This document shows positions 8,887 through 16,018 of a stretch of 28,715 nt of DNA, in pieces. Under the pieces are notes generated by a model. That model was given only the letters and a program-made list of their open reading frames with translations, had not been told where the DNA came from and did not search any database. Both the position numbers and the translations under genes were made by a program. The stretch comes from DATJSJ01 sp035504175. GTDB lineage: Bacteria; Pseudomonadota; Alphaproteobacteria; Acetobacterales; Acetobacteraceae. The DNA lies in contig DATJSJ010000158.1 in NCBI GenBank assembly GCA_035504175.1, forward strand, positions 1-28,715. Reading direction: 5' to 3'. Position 1 is the first letter of the stretch. Each line of letters opens with the position of its first letter.

Positions 8887-9408
8887 ATGCCTTGGGGGCG
8901 GATCCTGCGCAGCCTGCGCGACGGGCCGGAGACGGAGCCGGTCGGTCCGGCGCCGGAGGCGACCGTGGCGGCGATGGCGGCGCGGCTGGAGGCGGCCGCC
9001 CAGCGCCGCCTGGGCCGGAGCCTGGCGCTGCGCCACCTCGATGCCGGGAGCTGCAACGGCTGCGAGCTGGAGCTGCACGCGACCGGCAACGTGCTGCACG
9101 ATCTGGAGCGGTTCGGGCTGCGCTTCGTCGCGAGCCCCCGGCATGCCGACGTCCTGCTGGTGACCGGCCCGGTGACGCGAAATCTGCACGAGGCGCTCGG
9201 TCGCACGTACGATGCGATGCCGGATCCGAAATGGGTCGTGGCGGTCGGCGACTGCGCGGTCGATGGCGGCGTGTTCAAGGGCTGCTACGCGGTGCTTGAC
9301 GCCGCGGACGCGGTGGTGCCGGTCGATCTGCTGATCCGGGGCTGCCCGCCGGGCCCGGGGCAGATCATCGACGGACTGCGGGCGCTGCTGGAGGCGAATG
9401 CCGGTTGA
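8887..9408 (+). CDS. hyfI: Hydrogenase-4 small subunit-like Fe-S protein (NuoB family)
   Basis: 173 aa. NuoB/HyfI-type subunit with the four ligands of the proximal [4Fe-4S] cluster: SCNGCE (C56, C59), GDC (C123) and RGCPPGP (C153). The cluster is therefore intact although the partner large subunit has lost its Ni-Fe site. It is shorter than E. coli HyfI (about 250 aa) because the C-terminal extension is missing. Last gene of the complex, 16 nt after hyfG. No NuoI/HyfH-type two-cluster ferredoxin gene follows, so the electron donor must be encoded elsewhere or dock directly. Confidence 0.92.
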   Translation: MPWGRILRSLRDGPETEPVGPAPEATVAAMAARLEAAAQRRLGRSLALRHLDAGSCNGCELELHATGNVLHDLERFGLRFVASPRHADVLLVTGPVTRNLHEALGRTYDAMPDPKWVVAVGDCAVDGGVFKGCYAVLDAADAVVPVDLLIRGCPPGPGQIIDGLRALLEANAG

Positions 9409-9501
9409 GTAGAGCGGGGTATGTCGCTCGCCTGCCGGTTGTTGTGCCGGCGCGGATGCGGTATCCGGACCCGACCTGGCGAGGAGGCGGCCGCCGCGCG
9501 C

Positions 9502-10125
9502 ATGGAACCGACGCTGCTGCAAAGACTGGCCGAGATGCTGCGGGCCGGGGCCACGGATTTCGGCGGCATCGCCGCGTTCTACGCGCTGCTCTGGACGCTC
9601 GGGCTGAAGGCGGCGATCGCGGGGACGATCGTCTTCGTGGCGGTGGACGCGGTGCGCCGCCACTACGGCGGCCTCGGCTTCTCCCGCCTCTACCTGCTGT
9701 CGAGCGCCATGGTGATCGGGTTCGGCGCCATCGACCTGCTGTCCAAGACCCCGTTCATGATCAAGTACGAGGCGGTGATCACGAGCCTGGTCCTGGCGGC
9801 GATCTTCCTGGCCGGCGCGCGCGGCCGGTCGCTGATCGAGGACGTCGTCTCGCGGCAGCACGGCGAGAGCTTCGACGACCGGCCGGACATGCGGCGCTTC
9901 TTTCAGCTCCTGACCCTGTTCTGGGCCGGCTATTTCCTGGTCAAGGCGGCCGCCTATGCCTGGATCGGCGCGACCATGCCGATCGAGCGCGCCATGGATG
10001 TGCGCGGCATCGTCGGCATGGCGAGCCTGGCCCTGATGATGGCTCTCAGTATGCAGGGGCGCTGGCTGTTCGCGCTCTGCCGCTCGCTCGGGCTGCTGCC
10101 CGCCGTGCAGGCGTCGGAGGCGTGA
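9502..10125 (+). CDS. IspZ/YciB-like inner membrane protein
   Basis: 207 aa from the ATG at 9502, with five or more hydrophobic segments. It resembles the septation protein A family (IspZ/YciB): DFGGIAAFYALLW near the start, alternating helices, a conserved-looking central KTPFMIKYEAVI, and RRFFQLLTLFWAGYFLVKAAAYAW, which corresponds to the W-x-FF helix of the family. YciB proteins act in the inner membrane in envelope maintenance; the exact role is uncertain. An ATG at 9421 in the same frame would add 27 residues rich in Cys and Arg (CRLLCRRGCG), which do not look native. A GAGGAGG at 9481-9487 precedes 9502 at a long spacing, so the start is not settled. It follows hyfI closely and may be cotranscribed with the Ehr complex. 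Confidence 0.7.
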   Translation: MEPTLLQRLAEMLRAGATDFGGIAAFYALLWTLGLKAAIAGTIVFVAVDAVRRHYGGLGFSRLYLLSSAMVIGFGAIDLLSKTPFMIKYEAVITSLVLAAIFLAGARGRSLIEDVVSRQHGESFDDRPDMRRFFQLLTLFWAGYFLVKAAAYAWIGATMPIERAMDVRGIVGMASLALMMALSMQGRWLFALCRSLGLLPAVQASEA

Positions 10126-10385
10126 TCGTCGCAGTGCCGGCGGCAGCGCATTGTCGCGGCGCCGGCGGTTGAACAGGGCCAGGATCAAAGGCTAACCTAG
10201 CGGTGAGGCCACTCCTCGGAGGGGACGTCGTCGAAGAACACGGCGGGAAACGCCGGTGCAGCCGTTTGGGGCAGATCGGGGTCTGCTGACGGCTTGCGAC
10301 GAACGTCCATGTCCGACGGCCGGCGGCCCGATCGCGCGTTGCGCGATGTCTGCAAGGAAGTCTCGGACGGGAGGATACAGACAGT
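10126..10385. other. Intergenic region upstream of the liv-type operon
   Basis: 260 nt that should carry the liv operon promoter. A 7-bp hairpin ATCGCGC-GTT-GCGCGAT (10331-10347) lies about 40 nt before livK, and GGGAGGA (10369-10375) is its ribosome site. No clear -35/-10 pair was found. On the minus strand a 37-codon open frame (10310 to 10197, Met start, ending in a Pro/Phe/acidic-rich tail) has largely G/C third positions and might be a small gene, but it has no good ribosome site. Confidence 0.4.
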
Positions 10386-11648
10386 ATGCAACGGTTTTCC
10401 ATGCCGGCGACCAGCCGCCGCGCCATCCTCAAGGGTGCGGCCGCCGTCGGCGCACTGCAGCTCGCCTCCCCTTTCGTCGTCACCGCGCGGGCCGCGGACA
10501 CGGTGAAGATCGGACTCGATGACACCTTCACCGGCACCTATGCCGAGCTTGGCAAGAACGAGCAGATCGGCTGCGAATTCGCGGTCGACGAGATCAACGC
10601 CAAGGGCGGCATCCTCGGCCGCAAGGTCGAGCTGCTGGCCGAGGACTCGACCAGCACCGACACCGGCACCGCGGTGCAGAAGGCGCACAAGCTGATCGAC
10701 CGCGACAAGGTCAACTTCATGCTCGGCAACGTCAACTCGGCGATGGCGCTGGCGATCGGCGAGGTGACCAACCAGGCCGGTCTGCTGCACATCGTGACCG
10801 GCGGCCATACCGATGCCGTCACCGGCAAGGATTGCCACTGGAACGTCTTCCGTGTCTGCAACACGACGCATATGGAGACGCATGCGGTTGCCAAGACGCT
10901 GATGACCAAGTTCGGCAAGCGCTGGTACTTCCTCACGCCTGACTACGCCTTCGGCCACACGCTGCAGAGCGGGTTCGAGGAATCCCTGAAGGCAAACAAC
11001 GGCAAGGAACTCGGCGCGTCGCTGATCCCGCTCGGCACGACGGATTACTCCTCGTACCTGATCCAGGCGCAGGCAACCAACCCCGACGTCATCATCGTGC
11101 TGCAGGCCGGTGAGGACGCGGTCAACTGCCTGAAGCAGGCGGTGCAGTTCGGCCTCGACAAGCGATTCCACATCGCCGGCGCGCAGCAGGAGCTCGAGGT
11201 GCTGGAAGGTCTGCCGCCGGAAGCCCGGATCGGCACCTGGGTGTTCGAGTGGTACTGGAAGCAGCCGAACGTGCCGCATCTGACGGAATTCGTCGCCGAG
11301 ATGCGCAAGCGCAACGGCGGCAAGGTGCCGACGGCGCGCCACTGGTTCGGCTATGTCGCGACCTGGACCTGCGCCATCGCGGCCAACCAGACGAAATCGC
11401 TGGATGGCACGAAGATGGCGCAGTTCCTGCAGGACTTCAAACTGCCGCCCGAGGTGGCGCTGATGCCCAACGATCCCTTCTACCGCAAGGGCAACAACCA
11501 GCTGATGCCGACGCTCTATGTCGGCCACGCGCAGGCGCATGGCAGCGACGATCCGGAGGATCTGTTCGTCATCGACGAAGAGGTGAAGGGCATCGACGTC
11601 GCGCTGCCGGTCGATCAGACCGGCTGCAAGATGACGTGGCCCACCTGA
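10386..11648 (+). CDS. Branched-chain amino acid-type ABC transporter substrate-binding protein
   Basis: 420 aa. The N-terminus has a twin-arginine signal (TSRRAILKG followed by an Ala-rich hydrophobic segment), unusual but known for periplasmic binding proteins that fold with care. The mature part begins VKIGLDDTFTGTYAELGKNE, then IGCEFAVDEINAKGGILGRKVELL, the standard opening of type I (LivK/AmiC/UrtA-like) binding proteins, and continues with the hinge-crossing PDYAFGHTLQSGFEE and TTDYSSYLIQAQATNPDVII. Ligand specificity cannot be read from sequence: LivK relatives bind amino acids, urea, short amides or aromatics. GGGAGGA at 10369-10375 supports the start. First gene of a five-gene transporter operon; a strong hairpin follows it before livH. 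Confidence 0.9.
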   Translation: MQRFSMPATSRRAILKGAAAVGALQLASPFVVTARAADTVKIGLDDTFTGTYAELGKNEQIGCEFAVDEINAKGGILGRKVELLAEDSTSTDTGTAVQKAHKLIDRDKVNFMLGNVNSAMALAIGEVTNQAGLLHIVTGGHTDAVTGKDCHWNVFRVCNTTHMETHAVAKTLMTKFGKRWYFLTPDYAFGHTLQSGFEESLKANNGKELGASLIPLGTTDYSSYLIQAQATNPDVIIVLQAGEDAVNCLKQAVQFGLDKRFHIAGAQQELEVLEGLPPEARIGTWVFEWYWKQPNVPHLTEFVAEMRKRNGGKVPTARHWFGYVATWTCAIAANQTKSLDGTKMAQFLQDFKLPPEVALMPNDPFYRKGNNQLMPTLYVGHAQAHGSDDPEDLFVIDEEVKGIDVALPVDQTGCKMTWPT

Positions 11649-11665
11649 GGCACGGCCCGCGGTCG

Positions 11666-11691
11666 GCCGGCGGCATGCACCGGCCGCCGGC
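11666..11691 (+). terminator. Intercistronic hairpin between binding-protein and permease genes
   Basis: Stem GCCGGCGGC (11666-11674) pairs perfectly with GCCGCCGGC (11683-11691) around an 8-nt loop, 18 nt after the binding-protein stop. No U-run follows, so it is more likely an mRNA-stabilising or attenuating structure than a full terminator. That would fit the usual excess of binding protein over membrane subunits. Confidence 0.45.
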
Positions 11692-11715
11692 GGCAGGGCT
11701 GAGCCGGATCGCGCG

Positions 11716-12582
11716 ATGACGCAGCTCATTCTGTTCAATGTGTTCAACGGGCTGATCATCGGCGCCTTCTATGCGCTGATGGCGCTCGGCCTGTCGCTGA
11801 TCCTGAACCTCACCGGCGTGATCAACTTCGCCCATGGCGGGTTTCTCGCCCTCGGCGCCTATCTCGCCTTTGCGCTGATGCCGACGATCGGCTTCTGGGG
11901 GGCGCTGATCGTGGCGCCGCTCCTCACGGCGGTGATCGGCATCGCCGTGGAACGGGTGCTGATCCGCCCGGTCTATGGGCGCGACCCCTTGTACAGCCTG
12001 CTGCTCACCTTCGGCCTCGCGTTCATCCTCGAAGACGGCACCCGCTTCATCTGGGGCCCGGCGACCCTGCCCTTCTCCGTCCCGTCCTGGATGGCGGCGC
12101 CGCTCAGCAACCGCTTCTTCTTCCTCACCGGCTACCGCGTGTTCATGGTGCTGCTGGTGACGGTCGCGGTGGTGGCGCTGTTCCTGATCCTGACCCGCAC
12201 CCGGCTCGGCATGCGCATCCGCGCCGGCACGCTCGATCTCGAGACCGTCTCCGTGCTCGGGGTCAATGTGCGGGTGCTGCGCAACCTGAATTTCGGGCTC
12301 GGGATCTATCTCGCCGGCCTCGCCGGCGTGCTGGCCGCCGGCATGCTCGGGCTGCAGCCGACGATCGGCAGCGAGCTGATCATGCCGAGCTTCGTTGCGA
12401 TCATCATCGGCGGTCTCGGCAGCCTGCCCGGCACGCTGCTCGGCGGTCTGCTGATCGGCATTGCCTCGGGCGTCACGGCCGTGTTCTTCCCCTCGGCGAC
12501 GGAAGCGGTGATCTACGTGCTGATGGCGCTGGTGCTCCTGGTGCGACCGCGGGGACTTCTCGGCGAGGAGGGCCGGTTCTGA
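11716..12582 (+). CDS. livH: Branched-chain amino acid-type ABC transporter permease (LivH family)
   Basis: 288 aa hydrophobic protein with about eight membrane segments. LivH signatures include NGLIIGAFYALMALGLSLIL, TGVINFAHGGFLALGAYLA, and the C-terminal PSFVAIIIGGLGSLPGTLLGG, which is the EAA-like loop contacting the ATPases. It forms one half of the membrane channel with LivM. The gene overlaps the livM start by one base (TGATG). The ribosome site in front is weak, consistent with expression below that of the binding protein. Confidence 0.93.
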   Translation: MTQLILFNVFNGLIIGAFYALMALGLSLILNLTGVINFAHGGFLALGAYLAFALMPTIGFWGALIVAPLLTAVIGIAVERVLIRPVYGRDPLYSLLLTFGLAFILEDGTRFIWGPATLPFSVPSWMAAPLSNRFFFLTGYRVFMVLLVTVAVVALFLILTRTRLGMRIRAGTLDLETVSVLGVNVRVLRNLNFGLGIYLAGLAGVLAAGMLGLQPTIGSELIMPSFVAIIIGGLGSLPGTLLGGLLIGIASGVTAVFFPSATEAVIYVLMALVLLVRPRGLLGEEGRF

Positions 12583-13556
12583 TGCCCCCGGTTCCGTCCG
12601 AGGCGCCGCTGCGCATCGACCGCCGCGCCGGGAGTGCCATCGTCTGGATACTGCTGCTGACCCTGCCTTTCTGGATCAACGCCACGGGTGGCTATACCGA
12701 ACTCGGCACACGCGTGGTGATCCTGGCGCTGGCCGCGACCGCGCTCAATTTCCTGCTCGGCTACACCGGTGTGCTTTCCTTTGGCCATGCGGCCTATTTC
12801 GGTCTCGGCGCGTATGGCGCCGGGCTGACGCTGAAATACCTGGTGCCGAGCACGCCGCTCGCCATCCTGATCGGCGTCGCCGCGGCGGCGGTCGCGGCCG
12901 CGGTGGTGGGCGCGCTGATCGTGCGGTTGCGCGGCATCTACTTCGCCATGGTCACCATCGCTTTCGGCCAGGTGTTCTATTTCGTCGCCTATCGCTGGAA
13001 CACGGTCACCGGCGGCGATGACGGGCTGTCCGGCTGGCATCGGCAGCCGATCGATCTCGGCATCGGCACGCTCGACATCTTCCACAGCAGCCGCGCCTTC
13101 TACTACCTCGCACTCGCCGGCTTTGCGCTCTCCGTCGGCATCATGGCAGCGCTGCTGCGCTCGCCCTTCGGCCGGACGCTGCTCGCGATCCGCGAGAACG
13201 AGCGGCGGGCGCGCTTCCTCGGCATCCCGACCGACCGGCACATCTGGCTCTCCTGGCTGATCTCGTGCATCTTCGTCGGCTTTTCCGGCACGCTCTACGC
13301 GATGCTCAACAACTTCGCCGACCCGCACGACCTGCGCTGGGACCAGTCGGGCGACTTCGTCATCATGGCGGTGCTGGGCGGCATGCGCAGCTTCTGGGGG
13401 CCGCTGATCGGGGCCGCGATCTTCGTCGTGCTGCAGGACTACATCTCCAGCCAGACGGAGAACTGGATGTCCTTCGTCGGGCTGTTCTTCGTCATCGTCG
13501 TGCTGTTCTTCCCGCGCGGCGTGCTCGGCATCATCGGGCGGCGGAGCGCATCGTGA
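12582..13556 (+). CDS. livM: Branched-chain amino acid-type ABC transporter permease (LivM family)
   Basis: 324 aa, about eight membrane segments. It has the LivM motif GYTGVLSFGHAAYFGLGAYGAGL, the LRGIYFAMVTIAFGQVFYF helix, and the cytoplasmic loop with SPFGRTLLAIRENERRARFLG that couples to the ATPase. It is the second channel half. Its GTG-overlapping end shares bases with livG (GTGA), so livH, livM, livG and livF are translationally linked. Confidence 0.93.
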   Translation: MPPVPSEAPLRIDRRAGSAIVWILLLTLPFWINATGGYTELGTRVVILALAATALNFLLGYTGVLSFGHAAYFGLGAYGAGLTLKYLVPSTPLAILIGVAAAAVAAAVVGALIVRLRGIYFAMVTIAFGQVFYFVAYRWNTVTGGDDGLSGWHRQPIDLGIGTLDIFHSSRAFYYLALAGFALSVGIMAALLRSPFGRTLLAIRENERRARFLGIPTDRHIWLSWLISCIFVGFSGTLYAMLNNFADPHDLRWDQSGDFVIMAVLGGMRSFWGPLIGAAIFVVLQDYISSQTENWMSFVGLFFVIVVLFFPRGVLGIIGRRSAS

Positions 13557-14302
13557 CCCTGCTGCAGGTCGAGCACGTCACCAAGCGGTTCGGCAGCCTG
13601 GTCGCCGTCAACGACGTGTCGATGACGGTGGAACGTGGCGAGCTGCGCGCCGTGATCGGCCCGAACGGCGCCGGCAAGACCACCTTCTTCAACCTGATCA
13701 GCGGCTTTCTCACACCCTCGTCCGGCCGCATCGTGTTCGACGGGCAGGACGTCTCCGCCATGCCGCCGACGCAGCGCGTCTGGCGCGGCATGGCGCGCAC
13801 CTTCCAGATCACCGAGGTGTTCCCCGAGCTTTCCACCCACGACAATTTGCGCATCGCGGTCGAGGTCGCCGCCGGCTACCGGCTGCGCCCCTGGCTGGCG
13901 CGTGATTCGGATGGCGAGGTGCAGGCGCGCGTCGGCGAACTGCTCGACATGGGCGGGATTGCGGCACAAGCGAACCGGCTGGTCGGCGAGCTGTCGCACG
14001 GCGATCAGCGCGCGACCGAGATCATGATGGCGCTGGCGCTGAACCCGCGCCTGCTGCTGCTCGACGAGCCGACCGCCGGCATGGGCGACCAGGAAACCTA
14101 CGATATCGCGATGCTGATCCGCCGCCTGCACAAGAACCAGAGCCTGACCATCGTGCTGATCGAGCATGACATGCGCGTCGTGTTCAATCTTGCGGATCGG
14201 ATCATGGTGCTGGCCGAAGGCGCACCGCTCGCCGAAGGCACGCCGCAGGAGATCGCCGGCAACGAGGCGGTGCAGACCGCCTATCTGGGCAAGGCGGCAT
14301 GA
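13553..14302 (+). CDS. livG: Branched-chain amino acid-type ABC transporter ATP-binding protein (LivG family)
   Basis: 249 aa. ABC ATPase with Walker A GPNGAGKT (36-43), signature LSHGD (147-151; LSHGDQR is common in LivG), Walker B LLLLDEP (167-173) and an H-loop in LIEHDM. The LivG-specific insert with the ARTFQITEVFPELSTHDNL stretch is present. It energises transport at the cytoplasmic face with LivF. The GTG start at 13553 was chosen because it overlaps the livM stop and gives the normal N-terminus; the frame stays open further upstream only as a shadow of livM. Confidence 0.92.
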   Translation: MTLLQVEHVTKRFGSLVAVNDVSMTVERGELRAVIGPNGAGKTTFFNLISGFLTPSSGRIVFDGQDVSAMPPTQRVWRGMARTFQITEVFPELSTHDNLRIAVEVAAGYRLRPWLARDSDGEVQARVGELLDMGGIAAQANRLVGELSHGDQRATEIMMALALNPRLLLLDEPTAGMGDQETYDIAMLIRRLHKNQSLTIVLIEHDMRVVFNLADRIMVLAEGAPLAEGTPQEIAGNEAVQTAYLGKAA

Positions 14303-15027
14303 CCACGCTGCCGCTGCATGTCGAGGGCCTCGACACCTATTACGGCAAGAGCCACATCCTGCGCGGCGTCGGGCTCGAGGTGCGCGAGGGCGAGATCGTC
14401 ACCCTGCTCGGCCGCAATGGCGCCGGCAAGACCACGACCCTGCGCAGCATCATGGGCCTGACTCCAGCGCGCGCCGGCGTCGTGCGGATCTTTGGCAAGG
14501 CCACGACCGACTGGCCGGCGTTCCGCATCGCCGGACTCGGCGTCGGCTATGTGCCGGAAGGCCGGCGCATCTTCCCCAACCTCACCGTCGCAGAGAACCT
14601 GCTGGTGCCGGTGGACCGCCCCGGCCCCTGGACCATTCCGCGCATCCACGAGTTGTTCCCGCGGCTGGCGGAGCGGCAGTCGAACAAGGGGCGGCAGCTC
14701 TCCGGCGGCGAGCAGGAGATGCTGGCGATCGCGCGCGCACTGCTGCTGAACCCGAAGCTGCTGCTGCTCGACGAACCGTCGCAGGGCCTGGCACCGTTCA
14801 TCGTGCAGGAAGTCTTCCGCGTCGTCGTCGCTGCCAAACGCGAGGGCATATCCGTGCTGCTGGTCGAGCAGAACGTGCGCGGCGCGATCGGCATCGCCGA
14901 TCGCACCTACGTGCTCGACGACGGCCAGGTGGTGTTCGCCGGCGAGGCGGCGGAGTTCGCCGCCGACGAGGAGCGCGTCAGGGCGCTGGCCGGAGCCAGC
15001 GCCGAGGAATGGACAATCCCCGCCTGA
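14299..15027 (+). CDS. livF: Branched-chain amino acid-type ABC transporter ATP-binding protein (LivF family)
   Basis: 242 aa. Walker A GRNGAGKT (38-45), signature LSGGEQ (134-139), Walker B LLLLDEP (154-160), and LivF-type sequence VGYVPEGRRIFPNLTVAENL. The end, VLVEQNVRGAIGIADRTYVL, replaces the LivG EHDM with VEQN, as expected for LivF. Last gene of the transporter operon; it overlaps livG by 4 nt. It converges on the coxM gene with only 12 nt between stop codons and no obvious terminator in that gap. Confidence 0.93.
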   Translation: MTTLPLHVEGLDTYYGKSHILRGVGLEVREGEIVTLLGRNGAGKTTTLRSIMGLTPARAGVVRIFGKATTDWPAFRIAGLGVGYVPEGRRIFPNLTVAENLLVPVDRPGPWTIPRIHELFPRLAERQSNKGRQLSGGEQEMLAIARALLLNPKLLLLDEPSQGLAPFIVQEVFRVVVAAKREGISVLLVEQNVRGAIGIADRTYVLDDGQVVFAGEAAEFAADEERVRALAGASAEEWTIPA

Positions 15028-15039
15028 CCGACCCGTGCA

Positions 15040-15831
15040 CTATGCGCCGGCGACCGCCCGCTTCGCCATCACGCCGATCAGGTGCGCGCGATATTCAGCG
15101 CTGGCGTGGATGTCGCTGTTCAGCCCGTCCGCCGGCGTGGTGATCCCGGCGATCGCATCGGGAGCCCAGGACTTCGCCAGCGCGTCCTCCATCGCCTTGT
15201 GCCGGAACACGCCGTTCTGCCCGGCGCCGGTGATCGCAACGCGCACCCCGGCCGGACCCTTGGCGACGAACACACCGACGATGGCGTAGCGCGACGCCGG
15301 ATTGCGGAACTTCTCATAGTTCGACTTCTCCGCCGCCGGGAACTCGATCGCGGTGATGATCTCGCCCGGCTCCAGCGCGGTCGTGAACAGGCCCTGGAAG
15401 AAATCGTCCGCGGCGATGCTGCGCCGGTCGGTGCGGATCGCGGCGCCGACCGCCAACACCGCCGACGGGTAGCACGCGGAGGGGTCGTTGTTGGCGAGCG
15501 AGCCGCCCATCGTGCCGCGGTTGCGCACCTGCGCATCGCCGATCCAGGAGGCAAGCTTCGCCAGGCCGGGGAGTGCTTTCTGCACCTCGGGCGAATTGGC
15601 GACGGCGTCGTGCGTCGTCATCGCGCCGATCACGATCTTCCCGCCCTCGGCCTTGATACCCGCGAGGCCGAGGCCAGCGAGATCGATCACCGTGGTGGGT
15701 TTGTTGAGGCGCTGCTTCAGCACGGGAATGAAGGTCTGGCCGCCGGCCAGGGCCTTGGCCTCCATGTCGGCGCCGAGCAGCTTCACTGCGTCGGCGACGC
15801 TGCCGGGTTTTTGGTAGGCGAAATCGTACAT
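15040..15831 (-). CDS. coxM: CO dehydrogenase/xanthine dehydrogenase-type FAD-binding subunit (medium)
   Basis: 263 aa, slightly short for the CoxM family (about 280-290). FAD-binding motifs are AGGQTFIPV (29-37) and RNRGTMGGSLANNDP (103-117), followed by the usual PSAVLAVGAAI. In the heterohexameric molybdenum hydroxylases this subunit takes electrons from the two [2Fe-2S] clusters to FAD and on to an acceptor. It lies downstream of coxL, 187 nt away. That gap is filled with strong hairpins, so its expression may be lower than that of coxS and coxL. GGAG lies in front of the ATG. Confidence 0.92.
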   Translation of the reverse strand: MYDFAYQKPGSVADAVKLLGADMEAKALAGGQTFIPVLKQRLNKPTTVIDLAGLGLAGIKAEGGKIVIGAMTTHDAVANSPEVQKALPGLAKLASWIGDAQVRNRGTMGGSLANNDPSACYPSAVLAVGAAIRTDRRSIAADDFFQGLFTTALEPGEIITAIEFPAAEKSNYEKFRNPASRYAIVGVFVAKGPAGVRVAITGAGQNGVFRHKAMEDALAKSWAPDAIAGITTPADGLNSDIHASAEYRAHLIGVMAKRAVAGA

Positions 15832-15864
15832 CGCTCGCTCCTATTGGCGCGAAAGAAAGGAAGG

Positions 15865-15933
15865 CCAGGGCTCCGCCCTGGACCCGGCAGGGGACAGTCG
15901 TCCCCTGCACCCCTTGAACTTTGAGTCAAGGGG
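15865..15933. repeat. Three consecutive hairpins in the coxL-coxM gap
   Basis: Three perfect stem-loops follow one another: CCAGGGC-TCC-GCCCTGG (15865-15881), GCAGGGGAC-AGTC-GTCCCCTGC (15887-15908) and CCCCTTGA-8 nt-TCAAGGGG (15910-15933). They abut the repeat at 15930. Together with it they form six stem-loops in about 130 nt between two genes of one operon. Confidence 0.7.
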
Positions 15934-16000
15934 TCTGGGGCCTGAGGCCCCAGTGGGATCGAACCGCGGAGCGGTTCGATGGGGCAAGGCCCCTGGCCTT
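15930..16000. repeat. Two-hairpin palindromic repeat, copy 2, with an extra hairpin (coxL-coxM gap)
   Basis: Hairpin CTGGGGCC-TGA-GGCCCCAG (15935-15953) and a GGGGC-AAG-GCCCC hairpin (15981-15993) followed by TGGCCTT match the copy at 5130-5182 almost base for base. Between them sits an extra 10-bp stem, ATCGAACCGC-GGA-GCGGTTCGAT (15958-15980), that the first copy lacks. This modular build is typical of dispersed palindromic elements. Confidence 0.75.
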
Positions 16001-16018
16001 TCCTTAACTTCCCTCACT

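Noticed and set aside
2148..9408. Functional formate hydrogenlyase or hydrogenase-4
   Set aside because: The large subunit lacks all Ni-Fe cysteines, and there is no formate dehydrogenase, HyfA/H ferredoxin or hyp maturation gene in the window.
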